From positions 3,600-67,599 of the forward strand of contig JAYQTS010000001.1 in NCBI GenBank assembly GCA_038147755.1: a stretch of DNA of 64,000 bases, written 5' to 3'. Numbering within the stretch: position 1 is the first letter of the stretch; the number at the start of each line of letters is the position of its first letter. The notes under the pieces were generated by a model, which did no database searches, was not told the origin of the DNA, and was given only the letters and a program-made list of their open reading frames with translations. Below, one piece after another: positions 39,866 through 49,013 of this stretch. The DNA comes from UBA5951 sp012269555 (lineage in GTDB: Bacteria; Pseudomonadota; Alphaproteobacteria; Puniceispirillales; Puniceispirillaceae). The position numbers and the translations under genes are program-made.

Positions 39866-40549
39866 ATGGAATTCACAAGCCTAAATTATATAGACTATAT
39901 TGCTCTAGCTATTTTATTTATATCCGCAATGTTATCAACAATTCGTGGTATGACGCGTGAATTTCTTGGATTAGTAGGTTGGTTCGTAGCTATTTTTATT
40001 GCAAAATTAACTTCACCAATTCTTGTTCCCATTCTTGAAGGGTTCATTTCAGTGGTTTATGTTATTACCCCTCTTTCATTGGTCATACCTTTCTTAGCTG
40101 CTTTCATTGTTTGGTATGTTTTTGCAAGTGTTGTTTCACCAAGCCTATCTCGTGCTGGTTTGGGTGCTTTAGATGGCGGAATGGGAGTGTTTTTTGGGCT
40201 TGCAAGAGGAGCTGTTATAATAGTTCTATCTTATCTGGCACTTTTATATCTTTTTGGGGGATCTAATAAGATTCCTGATGTTGTTAAAGAATCAAATGCT
40301 TCGCGTTTTTCCATCTTATTGATTAATACTACCAAACCAATATTACCTAATATAATTCTAATGCAATTTAATGATTTATCATTTTTAGAAATTCAATCAC
40401 CCGGCTCAAACACATTAAATACTGACCCTAAATCTGCTGCAACAACTAGGAATCAAGAAAATGTCGAAACCAATGCTCAAAACACCGTTGAATTTGAGAC
40501 AGATAAAAAACCGGCTTCGGCAAACCTAATAGTAAGAGCTGTTGAATAA
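39866..40549 (+). CDS. cvpA: CvpA family membrane protein
   Basis: 227 aa with four predicted membrane helices, starting at MEFTSLNYIDYIALAILFIS. The CvpA core is LSTIRGMTREFLGLVGWFVA, then SRAGLGALDGGMGVFFGLAR. The C-terminal 60 residues are polar and low in complexity. The family is needed for colicin V export in E. coli and lies next to purF in many bacteria, as here (2-bp gap). Its exact function is not known. Confidence 0.9.
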   Translation: MEFTSLNYIDYIALAILFISAMLSTIRGMTREFLGLVGWFVAIFIAKLTSPILVPILEGFISVVYVITPLSLVIPFLAAFIVWYVFASVVSPSLSRAGLGALDGGMGVFFGLARGAVIIVLSYLALLYLFGGSNKIPDVVKESNASRFSILLINTTKPILPNIILMQFNDLSFLEIQSPGSNTLNTDPKSAATTRNQENVETNAQNTVEFETDKKPASANLIVRAVE

Positions 40550-40551
40550 GG

Positions 40552-41997
40552 ATGAGCAAAAATAAACTGCTTCCATTTGAGAATGATAAAATTTCAGAAG
40601 AGTGCGGAATTTTTGGAATTTTTGGTTCCCCTGAAGCACATCTTCTTACTGCTCTAGGATTGCATGCTCTTCAGCATAGAGGACAAGAAGCGACTGGTAT
40701 GGTTAGCTTTGATGGAAAACAATTTAAAGCAAAACGAGGGCTTGGTCACGTAAGCGAAAATTTTAATGCCGCCTCAATGAAAATGGATGAATTAGCTGGA
40801 TACGCAGCCATAGGACATAATCGTTACTCGACAACAGGGCAATCTGAAATTAGAAATATACAGCCTTTTTTAACAGAGCTAGCTTTTGGAGATTTTGCAA
40901 TTGCCCATAACGGAAATCTTACAAATGCAGAACGAGTCAGAGGATCGCTAATTGATACTGGTAGCCTTTTCCAATCAACTACAGATACAGAAACAATCAT
41001 TCACCTAATCGCCCGGGCCAAGAGAAATAAAGTGGAAGAGCGTATTAAAGAGGCATTACTTCAAATAGAGGGGGCATATGCACTTATTGCTCTTGTTGAC
41101 AATATGATGATAGGTATAAGAGATCCACTTGGAGTGCGTCCCTTAATTCTTGGGAAACTTAACAATTCATATATTCTCACATCCGAAACATGTGCCCTTG
41201 ATATCATTGGTGCTGAGTATATAAGAGATATTGAACCAGGAGAAATGGTGCTGATTACTGAGAATATTGTAAAAAGCTTGCGTATTTCAGAGCCTTTGAA
41301 AAGTCGGTTCTGCATCTTCGAATATATTTATTTTTCTCGTCCAGACTCTGTTATTAATCAAAAATCTGTATACAAAGCGCGCAAAATGATCGGTGCTGAA
41401 CTAGCTAGGGAGTCCAAAGTTTCGGCAGACCTAGTTATTCCTGTCCCTGACTCAGGCGTTCCAGCAGCACTTGGATATGCGCAAGAATCTGGTATTCGGT
41501 TTGAGTTTGGCATTATTCGAAATCATTACATTGGCCGAACTTTTATACAGCCATCACAAGATGCCCGGTCTTCTGGTGTTATGATGAAGCATAATGCAAA
41601 TGCAAATATTATTAGCGGTAAGGATATTATTTTAGTGGATGATTCCATAGTGCGTGGAACAACCTCACGTAAAATTGTAAAAATGATGAGGGAAGCAGGA
41701 GCTAAATCTGTTCATATGAGAATAGCAAGTCCTCCAACAACAAACCCGTGTTTTTACGGAGTTGATACTCCAAGTAAGGAAAACTTAATCGCTGCGCAAT
41801 TAAATTTAGAGGACATCCGAAATGAAATAGAAGCTGACAGCCTTGCGTTTATATCTATTCACGGATTGTACAGAGCTATGGGAGAGACAAAACGTAATAA
41901 ACAATCTCCACAATATTGCGATGCCTGCTTTACGGGAGATTATCCGATAGCACCAAGTAGAAATTTTATTTCAAGGAGTAAGAATAATGTTAGTTGA
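40552..41997 (+). CDS. purF: Amidophosphoribosyltransferase
   Basis: PurF makes phosphoribosylamine from PRPP and glutamine, the first purine step. 481 aa. The nucleophile Cys follows a 17-residue propeptide (KISEECGIFGIFGSPEAHLL). Glutaminase motifs HRGQEATGMVSF and IGHNRYSTTG are present. The PRPP loop is IILVDDSIVRGTTSRKIVKM. Cysteines near the end (YCDACFTGDYP) fit the iron-sulfur-containing PurF type. The gene is complete and overlaps the next SDR gene by 11 bp. Confidence 0.96.
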   Translation: MSKNKLLPFENDKISEECGIFGIFGSPEAHLLTALGLHALQHRGQEATGMVSFDGKQFKAKRGLGHVSENFNAASMKMDELAGYAAIGHNRYSTTGQSEIRNIQPFLTELAFGDFAIAHNGNLTNAERVRGSLIDTGSLFQSTTDTETIIHLIARAKRNKVEERIKEALLQIEGAYALIALVDNMMIGIRDPLGVRPLILGKLNNSYILTSETCALDIIGAEYIRDIEPGEMVLITENIVKSLRISEPLKSRFCIFEYIYFSRPDSVINQKSVYKARKMIGAELARESKVSADLVIPVPDSGVPAALGYAQESGIRFEFGIIRNHYIGRTFIQPSQDARSSGVMMKHNANANIISGKDIILVDDSIVRGTTSRKIVKMMREAGAKSVHMRIASPPTTNPCFYGVDTPSKENLIAAQLNLEDIRNEIEADSLAFISIHGLYRAMGETKRNKQSPQYCDACFTGDYPIAPSRNFISRSKNNVS

Positions 41998-42715
41998 GAA
42001 ACCCCTTTTTGGAAAGGTTATATTGCTTACCGGTGCGAGCAGAGGAATAGGTCGAGCTGCTGCAATAGCATGTGCTAAAGAAGGTGCAGAATTAATTATT
42101 ACAGGTAGGACCGTAGGCGCTCTGGAAGAAGTAGACGACGAGATAAAAAAATTAGGAAGCAAATCAACAATTGTCGAACTCGACTCTAAAGATTTACCCG
42201 CAATACCTAGATTAGCAAAAGCAATACATGATAAATGGGGTAGGCTAGATGGCTTTATTGCAAATGCAGGCCAGCTAGGACAAATGTCACCAATGCCACA
42301 TATAGAACCTGATGCATGGGATGAGACGATACTTGTTAATTTGACATCTGTGTGGCATCAAATACGAAACTTTGATCTATTATTGAGAGCAGCACCATCT
42401 GCTCGAGTCATTTTAATGTCATCTGCTGCTGCATTGGGTCCCCGTGCTTATTGGGGGGCGTATGCTGTTTCGAAGGCTGGTATAGAGGCTATGGGCCGAG
42501 CTTGGGCAGCAGAGAGTGAGAAGACTAAAATTAAAATCAATATGATTGACCCAGGTGGTACTCGCACCGGAATGAGAGCAGCAGCCTTTCCTGGCGAGGA
42601 CCCCCTTACACTTCCAACACCTGAAGATATTTCTCCTGCTTTTGTCGCTTTAATGCGAGATGATTGCCCTCATCATGGTGAACTTATAGAAGCAAGAGAC
42701 TATATTTCCGCATAA
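41987..42715 (+). CDS. SDR family oxidoreductase linked to purF
   Basis: 242 aa with a full set of SDR motifs: VILLTGASRGIGRAAAIACA (NAD(P) loop), GRLDGFIANAGQLGQMS, RVILMSSAAALGPRAYWGAY (catalytic Ser) and YAVSKAGIEAMGRAWAAESE (YxxxK). It starts inside the purF 3' end (ATG 41987), so the two are coupled. The purF-SDR pairing recurs in alphaproteobacteria, but the substrate is unknown. No link to purine chemistry is evident from the sequence. Confidence 0.88.
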   Translation: MLVEKPLFGKVILLTGASRGIGRAAAIACAKEGAELIITGRTVGALEEVDDEIKKLGSKSTIVELDSKDLPAIPRLAKAIHDKWGRLDGFIANAGQLGQMSPMPHIEPDAWDETILVNLTSVWHQIRNFDLLLRAAPSARVILMSSAAALGPRAYWGAYAVSKAGIEAMGRAWAAESEKTKIKINMIDPGGTRTGMRAAAFPGEDPLTLPTPEDISPAFVALMRDDCPHHGELIEARDYISA

Positions 42716-42722
42716 AATATTT

Positions 42723-44584
42723 TTAAATACTCTTCCGCCTAGATTTAGTTCTTGTCGCGCGAATTGCAAACCGATGAGGATCAATTATTTTCATAATGTT
42801 TCTCTCTAACCCAGGAGGCCTATCAGCAATTTTTCTTGCTAAAATTAGCCCTAGTAGTGGGGCGTTAGTAAGCCCACGTGAACCAAGTGCACTAAATAGA
42901 TGAATTGTATCATGCCAGTCACCAACTAATGGCCATCTATCCTGACTAGCAAGACGTTTTGAAACTCGACCCTGTAATTGATAAGTATCTAAAATCTGTT
43001 TTTGCAATGCATCCGGTAAAAGGCTAATATTATAATTATGTCCTCTTTGCGTAACTTGCGTAGTAGCTGATAAATCGAAACTTGCACCTAAAACTTGTTT
43101 TCCGTTTATCATTGGAGTTAAATATCCGCCAAACTGAAGACCAACAGAGAGATTATTTAGTGTTGTGTTTTTTGGGAGAAAGCTAAGTTGTCCAGATGTT
43201 ACCTGCAAATTCAATGAAGGAAGTGAGAATTTCTCAAGAAATTTAGGAAGACCTGCTCCGATACATAATACAATATCAGTTGCTGTTAGTATACTACCTG
43301 CTGTAGTTGTTAACTCCCATCTCCCTTTTGTCTTTACGAGCGAAGATATCGATACACCTAGTAGCACTTCACTACCATCTAGCATTTTTTTAGTAAATTT
43401 TGATGGATCTATAAGTTGCCCCGCTGACTGAAAGAAACCATCCTGCTCAATTGCTAAATTTGCTATTTGCGACAACTGGCGTGCGTCAGCTTCTTCAACT
43501 AACTCATTTGGCCATTCTTGTTCAGCCATCTTTCTTTGTCTTTTTCCCTGCTTTTCTGGATAATGCAAACTAATAAGTCCTTTGTGTAAGACTACACCAT
43601 GTTGAAAGGCAAGCTCTCTTGCATAGGAAAAACAAGCAAGTGACATTTGCATGGAAGGATGCGGAGCTGCCATCAACTGAGGTCCTTGTAAACCAACCGG
43701 ATTACCAGATGCACCACTTGCAATCGTTTCTGAAGCTTCTACAACAATATGCGCGATATTTGTTGCCCTTAGACCATGGGCTATACTAGCCCCTGCAATA
43801 CCAGCCCCGATTATGATTACCTTTTTGTCCGAGTGAGAATAATATCTGGGAAGCCCAGCTGTATAGTATCCGGTCAACATTTCTCTTTTTTTGCCAAATC
43901 CCCTTTTTTTTCGATCTTGAAACCCGCTTTTCTGAGTCCATCCTTTACCAATGCTGCAACTGAAAAACTCGCAATGGTTGCTTTTGATGCAGATAATCTA
44001 GAAATTTGTGTAAATATATTTTCAGTCCAAAGCTCTTTATTTTTTACGGGTGAAAAACCATCCAGAAACCAAATATTCGCTTTAAAATTAAGCTGTTTCA
44101 TTTCGAGGAGTGCATCACCATAATGAAGATGCAAATGTATTCTGTCCTGTAAAAATAATCTATGATGAGTACATGCCCAGTGTTCAGGCCATAGCTTTTT
44201 CAATAAAATGCTATTTCTTTGCAATTCTGAAAATGGTTTCCTAGCCTCAAATGCCAGCTCCTTATCTAATGGATAGGCCTCAAAGCTGATATAATCAATT
44301 GTACAATTAGTAGCCGATTTTTCTACTAAGTCCATTACAGCGAGAAAATTTAACCCTGTGCCAAATCCAGTTTCTGCAATTACTAAATGGTCATTAGAAT
44401 TAAGAAGAGCAGCAAGATTTGTTCCCTCAACAAATACGTGCCTTGCTTCGGCAAGACCATTTTCTGAAGAGAAATATATATCCTTGAATCTATCAGAGCG
44501 AAGCACGCCATCTGTAATTTTTGCATCTGGGCCCGAAATTTTATAATTTGCCGTTGCATAAGGATTTTTGGATTGTTTTATCAT
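42723..44584 (-). CDS. mnmC: Bifunctional tRNA mnm5s2U34 synthesis protein MnmC (one frameshift)
   Basis: The two MnmC domains are present in order. The N-terminal methyltransferase (MnmC1/MnmD; IAETGFGTGLNFLAVMDLVE, IWFLDGFSPVKNKELWTENI) is followed by the FAD oxidase (MnmC2; VIIIGAGIAGASIAHGLRAT, SGASGNPVGLQGPQLMAAP). Together they turn cmnm5 into mnm5 at tRNA wobble uridine 34. They appear as two open frames because of one indel: the plus strand has C4 at 43900-43903, and C5 joins them through FGKKREMLTGYYTAG, the usual linker. I therefore call one gene of about 620 aa. It is minus-strand, between the purF-linked SDR and ycgN. Confidence 0.87.
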
Positions 44585-44677
44585 TAATTCTTTTTATAGT
44601 GATGAAATTAGCTCGTAAATGCACAATTTCCAAAATTCTATTTTGGAAAATTTATACCGAAAGTCTATTTAGATAAA

Positions 44678-45145
44678 ATGAAAAAAAAAATTCAACCTGA
44701 TTTCTGGAAAGAAAAATCACTATCTGAAATGAGTTATCAGGAATGGGAGTCTTTATGCGATGGATGTGGTAAATGCTGCGTTTTAAAACTTCAGGATATT
44801 GATAGAGAGCAGATTTTTTATACAGATGTTTGTTGTAGACTACTTGACTGTGAAACAGCCCAATGCAGCCAATATGATACCCGTAAGTCTCATATAGCAG
44901 ATTGTATTATTTTATCACCCACTAATCTAGCTCCTCTAAGCTGGATGCCTGATAGCTGCTCTTATAAGCTTGTTCATAATGGACTAGAACTTCCTGACTG
45001 GCACCACCTTATCACTGGGAATAAGTCTAGTACTCTAGATTCTGGAAACTCCGTTGCCGGCCGCGTCATCCCCGAAACAGAACTTGAAAGCGAAGATGAT
45101 TTGTTAGAACATATAATTGACTGGGATGAAGCACTCAAAAAATAA
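44678..45145 (+). CDS. YcgN family cysteine-cluster protein
   Basis: 155 aa, YcgN/UPF0260 family, with conserved cysteine groups: LCDGCGKCCVLKLQD and YTDVCCRLLDCETAQCSQYD, later ADCIILSP and MPDSCSYKLV. The family belongs to the putative zinc- or iron-chelating YkgJ group; function is untested. WEKSLSEMSxxEWESLCDG-type opening residues match. A single gene, divergent from mnmC. Confidence 0.88.
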   Translation: MKKKIQPDFWKEKSLSEMSYQEWESLCDGCGKCCVLKLQDIDREQIFYTDVCCRLLDCETAQCSQYDTRKSHIADCIILSPTNLAPLSWMPDSCSYKLVHNGLELPDWHHLITGNKSSTLDSGNSVAGRVIPETELESEDDLLEHIIDWDEALKK

Positions 45146-45198
45146 ACAATAAAAATTAGTATTATTCTACAAAATATGAAATTTAAAAAGGATTAATC

Positions 45199-45375
45199 AT
45201 GGATTTAAGATGGTTATTGGTTATATTAATGAGCTTAATTGTAATTGCCTTTATTTGGCGTGATATGAACGGTATGGGAGATATGCCCTGGACTAAATGC
45301 AAAGAATCCTTGTTTACTCAAGTAACCACAGGTGAGTGCACATTGCGCTTTAAGGCAGATTTAATTCCATCCTAA
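45199..45375 (+). CDS. Small membrane-anchored hypothetical protein
   Basis: 58 aa with one N-terminal hydrophobic helix (MDLRWLLVILMSLIVIAFIW) and a short polar part with two cysteines (WTKCKESLF, TGECTLRF). AAAGGA lies about 10 bases before the ATG at 45199, a good ribosome site. I do not recognise the family. Length, ribosome site and single-helix layout support a real gene, maybe co-transcribed with ycgN 53 bp upstream. Confidence 0.6.
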   Translation: MDLRWLLVILMSLIVIAFIWRDMNGMGDMPWTKCKESLFTQVTTGECTLRFKADLIPS

Positions 45376-45430
45376 TTATAGAGTCCTCTATACCTATAAC
45401 CGTTATTTTTAGTCCTAGGCAATATTTTTT

Positions 45431-45573
45431 ATGGCAAAAATGAGAAAAAATCCACATTGCCGACGAAACAATGTCGGACCTGCAACAAACCATTTAGTTG
45501 GCGCAAAAAATGGACAAAAGATTGGGAGAATGTAATTTATTGTTCTGAGAGATGCAAACGTCAGAAAATATAA
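45431..45573 (+). CDS. DUF2256 small zinc-ribbon protein (one frameshift)
   Basis: Restored product of about 47 aa: HLPTKQCRTCNKPFSWRKKW then DWENVIYCSERCKRQKI. The CxxC...CSERC pattern and PFxWRKKW are the DUF2256 signature. The raw frame ends after about 34 codons because a TTT after CA is read as TT (45457-45458); adding one T gives the family sequence exactly. Function unknown; DUF2256 genes often lie near photolyase or ligase-type genes, which fits the DNA-repair cluster next door only loosely. Confidence 0.72.
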
Positions 45574-45606
45574 TAAAACTTCCGTAAGTTTCTTATTATA
45601 TATCTA

Positions 45607-47188
45607 TCATCGCAATAAGGTCAGATACAGAATTAGCTTCGTGCGCTTTTTATCCCATCTAATAGCTTTAAACCTTGGGAAACGAGTTGCAACACCTGAT
45701 TTATGACGTTTAGAGAGTTGCACTGAATCGAATGCAATCTCTACTACTAATGTTTTATTGACTTCTCTTACCGGTCCAAATTTTTTAATGATGTTTTCTC
45801 TAACAAATTTATCAAGCTTTTTTAACTCATCATTGTTAAATCCAGAATAAGCTTTGGCTACTGGCATTAAAATGTTTTTGTCTTCTGCACTGTCATAAGT
45901 CCAAGCACCAAGTGTAAAATCAGAAAAAAATGAGGAACGTTTTCCGTGACCTCGCTGTGCATATAAAACAACTAAATCAGCTGTAAGCGGATCCCGCTTC
46001 CATTTAAACCATTTTCCTTTAATTCTGCCTGCGTGATAAGCACTTGTTATCTCTTTTAGCATTACACCTTCTACAAGACCGCCTGCCCTACATTTCTCTC
46101 GCCATTTTTTTAAATTAAAAAGGTTGGGGTTGGGCAATATCTCTGAAAGACCGATATAAGGCATTTTCAGGTCTGAACTTATCCGTTTTTCCAAAATACC
46201 CCTTCTATATCCCAGCGTTTGTTCTCGAATGTCTAAACTTTGATCAAATAAGATATCATATGCCATAATAAAAACTGGGGTTTCTGTAAGCATTTTAGCA
46301 GACGGTTTCTTTCGATTTAGTCTAAGCTGTAATTGCTGAAAACTTCCAATCTTAAGCGGAGTTCCTGCTAAAAGTTCTCCATCAATAACACCCTGCCATT
46401 CAAGTGGCCTAGTTAATTCAGGAAAAGAGCTTGAAATATCATCTCCCGACCTGGAGAATATGCGTAAATCATCATTCGCCGATACTAATTGAATACGGAT
46501 TCCATCCCATTTCCATTCTGCTTGAAAAGAACTGAAATCTATCTTTGTAATCTCAGTTTCTGAAAGTGGGTGTGCCAACATCATTGGTCGAAATACTGCT
46601 TTTTACCTTTAGCATCAGGCTTATCAGCTTTACCCTCTAACCAATTAAATAATTCCAAATAGGGAGGCTGTATTAGTGGCCAAATTTGTTCAATTTCGTC
46701 CACTTCAATTTCATATGACTTTGACAGTGCTAGTCTTGCCATTCGTGCCGACACACCTACTCTAGGCCCACCAGTGACCAATTTCAATAATGCCCATCTT
46801 TGTGATTCTGGCATTTGGTCAAGCAGTCCCTCTAAGTAATCACTTGCATGCAACTTTGATGACTCCTGTAACACTGTTATGATATCACTTATTTTATCTC
46901 TATATCTTTTTCAGATTTTGTTGGCCATATAAGGGCAACTGTTTCTGCTAAATCTCCAACAAAATCATAAGATAAATCAAATAGTAAAGGGTCACATCGT
47001 TTATATGCTATTTGACGAATAAGATGTGTTTTAACACCCTGAATAGACAATTCTCCTGTCAATGCTGATATCACGAAACCCCTATCAGGGTCCTTTGTAT
47101 TCTTAATAAATTCTTCTAAATAAGCTTGTTTGACTGAGCGTTGTGGTGTGTATAACAAAGAATGAAGCAAATCTGAAAATTTCTTCAT
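45607..47188 (-). CDS. ATP-dependent DNA ligase of the ligase-associated repair cluster (two frameshifts)
   Basis: About 528 aa. An N-terminal helical domain (MKKFSDLLHSLLYTPQRSVK; LVTGGPRVGVSARMARLALS) precedes the adenylation domain, where the AMP lysine lies in EWKWDGIRIQLVSANDDLRI. ELLAGTPLKIGSF, GLVEGVMLKEITSAYHAGR and WFKWKRDP follow, and an OB-fold part ends the protein. Two homopolymer losses break it: T4 at 46892-46895 (T5 joins EIKISDIITVLQESS) and T5 at 46600-46604 (T6 joins KGKKAVFRPMMLAHPL). Its ATG overlaps the exonuclease stop by 4 bp. This is the bacterial cluster ligase, distinct from NAD-dependent LigA and from LigD of end joining. Confidence 0.88.
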
Positions 47189-48202
47189 TCGGTTTCATCC
47201 TCATATCCAATTAATGAAAGAGCTTTAGCATCTAACCCCATTTGACTACAAGCATGTATCAGTGCATCTTCTCTCCCATGGGTTATCCAAACCTGTGTAG
47301 CTTTTACCTCTTGAATTGTGCGCAAAATGTCATTCCAATCAGCATGATCTGATATTATAAGGGGTAATTCGACACCACCTTGTTTAGCACGCTGTCTTAC
47401 CTGCATCCATCCCGATGCAGAAACAACAAGAGGGTCAGGTAATCTTTGCGCCCATTTGGTTCCTATAGCAGAAGGTGGTGCGATGATAAATTTGTTGGCT
47501 AACGATCTATTGTGATTTTCAATTTTGTCTAATGGTATTGTTTGTAAGCTACCCAGCTGAATGCCGAAAGATTGGTATAATTCACAAAGTTTTTTTACCG
47601 CACCATGGATAAAAATTGTCTCATTATACCCAGCCGCACGAAGCAATGCTATTAAGCGTTGTGCTTTGCCAAGAGAATAAGCTAAAACTGCAATTGAACG
47701 CTCTGGAAACAGATGTCTAACCTGAATTAATTTTTTGATTTCATCTTCCGGCTTTGGATGAGAAAAAACAGGCAATCCAAAGGTGGCCTCTGTTATAAAA
47801 ACGTCACATTGCTCTACCTGAAAAGGGACACATGTCGGATCTAAGCGTCTCTTATAATCTCCAGCCGCAATTATTTTTGTATTTTCATATTTTAGCACTA
47901 TCTGCGCAGAACCAAGCACATGACCAGCCGGAATAAGCTTTACTTCAACCTCTCCTAAAGTAAATTTATAATTATATGTAAGTGCAGTTTTTTGGTTAGC
48001 AAAATTTTCTCCATATCGTGCCGACATAATAGCTAGTGTTTGTTTCGTTGCAATCACATGTTTATGACCAGGCCTTGCATGATCAGAGTGTCCATGAGTA
48101 ATAATAGCAGTATCAACGGCCTCTAATTGGGTCTATGTGCGCTTTTGCGGGTAAGACATATAAACCAGGTTTAGAAATTTTTAGCCAGCTTGTATTTACC
48201 AT
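47185..48202 (-). CDS. Ligase-associated DNA repair exonuclease, metallo-beta-lactamase fold (one frameshift)
   Basis: A beta-CASP type MBL nuclease of about 339 aa. The metal-binding motif THGHSDHARPGHKH (HxHxDH) lies close to the N-terminus. It is followed by LIPAGHVLGSAQIVLKYENT and AAGDYKRRLDPTCVPFQVEQ, DVFITEATFGLPVFSHP, and the late ISDHADWNDILRTI and VWITHGREDAL. The first 25 residues (start ATG 48202, MVNTSWLKISKPGLYVLPA) are in another frame from the HxHxDH segment. One surplus G in the GGG at 48129-48131, or loss of two bases nearby, explains it. It starts 34 bp after the GST gene and is coupled to the ligase. Confidence 0.86.
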
Positions 48203-48236
48203 TAGTATAGGAGCGATACCTTTTTATTATTTTTGT

Positions 48237-48929
48237 TTATTCTGGCTTAGTTGTACCAAATAACCTTCGCCATTCCTCACCACTAAGATTGCGCAGGTCT
48301 ACTTGCTTATTTTCTGCAATCTCATATGCTTTTTTAACTGCCTTTCTTTTAAATAAACTCTCTCTCCAACGATCAATATTTGGAAAATTTTCTAAATTAA
48401 TTCCTTGTCTTTCGTAGCTCTTAGTCCATGGTAGAATTGCTATATCTGCAATCGTATATTCTTTCCCTGCTACATATTCACTCTTTGATAATTGAGTATC
48501 AAGAACTCCATATAACCGTGCTGCTTCATTCATATATCGTTCAATTGCATAATCAATTTTAACTGGCGCATAATGATTAAAATGGTGAACCTGTCCGAGC
48601 ATTGGACCAAAACTAGCCATTTGCCACATCAGCCATTCCCAAACATTAATGCGAGCTTTAATATCAGAGGGGTTAAATAGTCCAGTTTTCTCGGATAAAT
48701 ACAACAAAATGGCACCAGATTCGAAAATGCTTGTTGGTCGTGAGTTAACGCCGTTTTGATCTATAATTGCTGGCATTTTATTATTAGGTGAAAAGAGAAG
48801 AAATTCTTGTTTATATTGGTCTCCTTTCGATATATCAACATAATGGATTTTATATGGCAATCCCATCTCTTCAAGAGCAATTGTTATCTTGTGACCATTT
48901 GGTGTTGGCCAATAATATAAATCAATCAT
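48237..48929 (-). CDS. Glutathione S-transferase family protein (YfcG/YghU type)
   Basis: About 230 aa from ATG 48929; the longer open frame overlaps the helicase start and is not conserved. The thioredoxin-like domain opens MIDLYYWPTPNGHKITIALE with NKMPAIIDQNG (cis-Pro) and FESGAILLYLSEKTG. The helical C-terminal domain reads WEWLMWQMASFGPMLGQVHH. These match the nu-class group with thiol-disulfide activity. It lies on the minus strand just before the exonuclease and ligase and shares their direction, so it probably leads that transcript. A link to DNA repair is only inferred from position. Confidence 0.88.
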   Translation of the reverse strand: MIDLYYWPTPNGHKITIALEEMGLPYKIHYVDISKGDQYKQEFLLFSPNNKMPAIIDQNGVNSRPTSIFESGAILLYLSEKTGLFNPSDIKARINVWEWLMWQMASFGPMLGQVHHFNHYAPVKIDYAIERYMNEAARLYGVLDTQLSKSEYVAGKEYTIADIAILPWTKSYERQGINLENFPNIDRWRESLFKRKAVKKAYEIAENKQVDLRNLSGEEWRRLFGTTKPE

Positions 48930-49013
48930 TAAAAATCCTCTATTTTTTAAAAAAATGCCTTTTTTTATACAGTCTAATCGCAAGAAAAGCCAAAATATAA
49001 GTATGATAATAGA
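48930..49013. promoter_or_regulatory. Divergent promoter region of the DNA-repair cluster
   Basis: These 84 bp separate the GST gene (minus) from the helicase (plus), so they must hold the promoters for both arms of the cluster. The segment is A/T rich (TTTTTTAAAAAAATGCC on the plus strand near 48945-48960). I see no LexA-type box or clear palindrome. The region is deduced from gene layout only. Confidence 0.4.
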
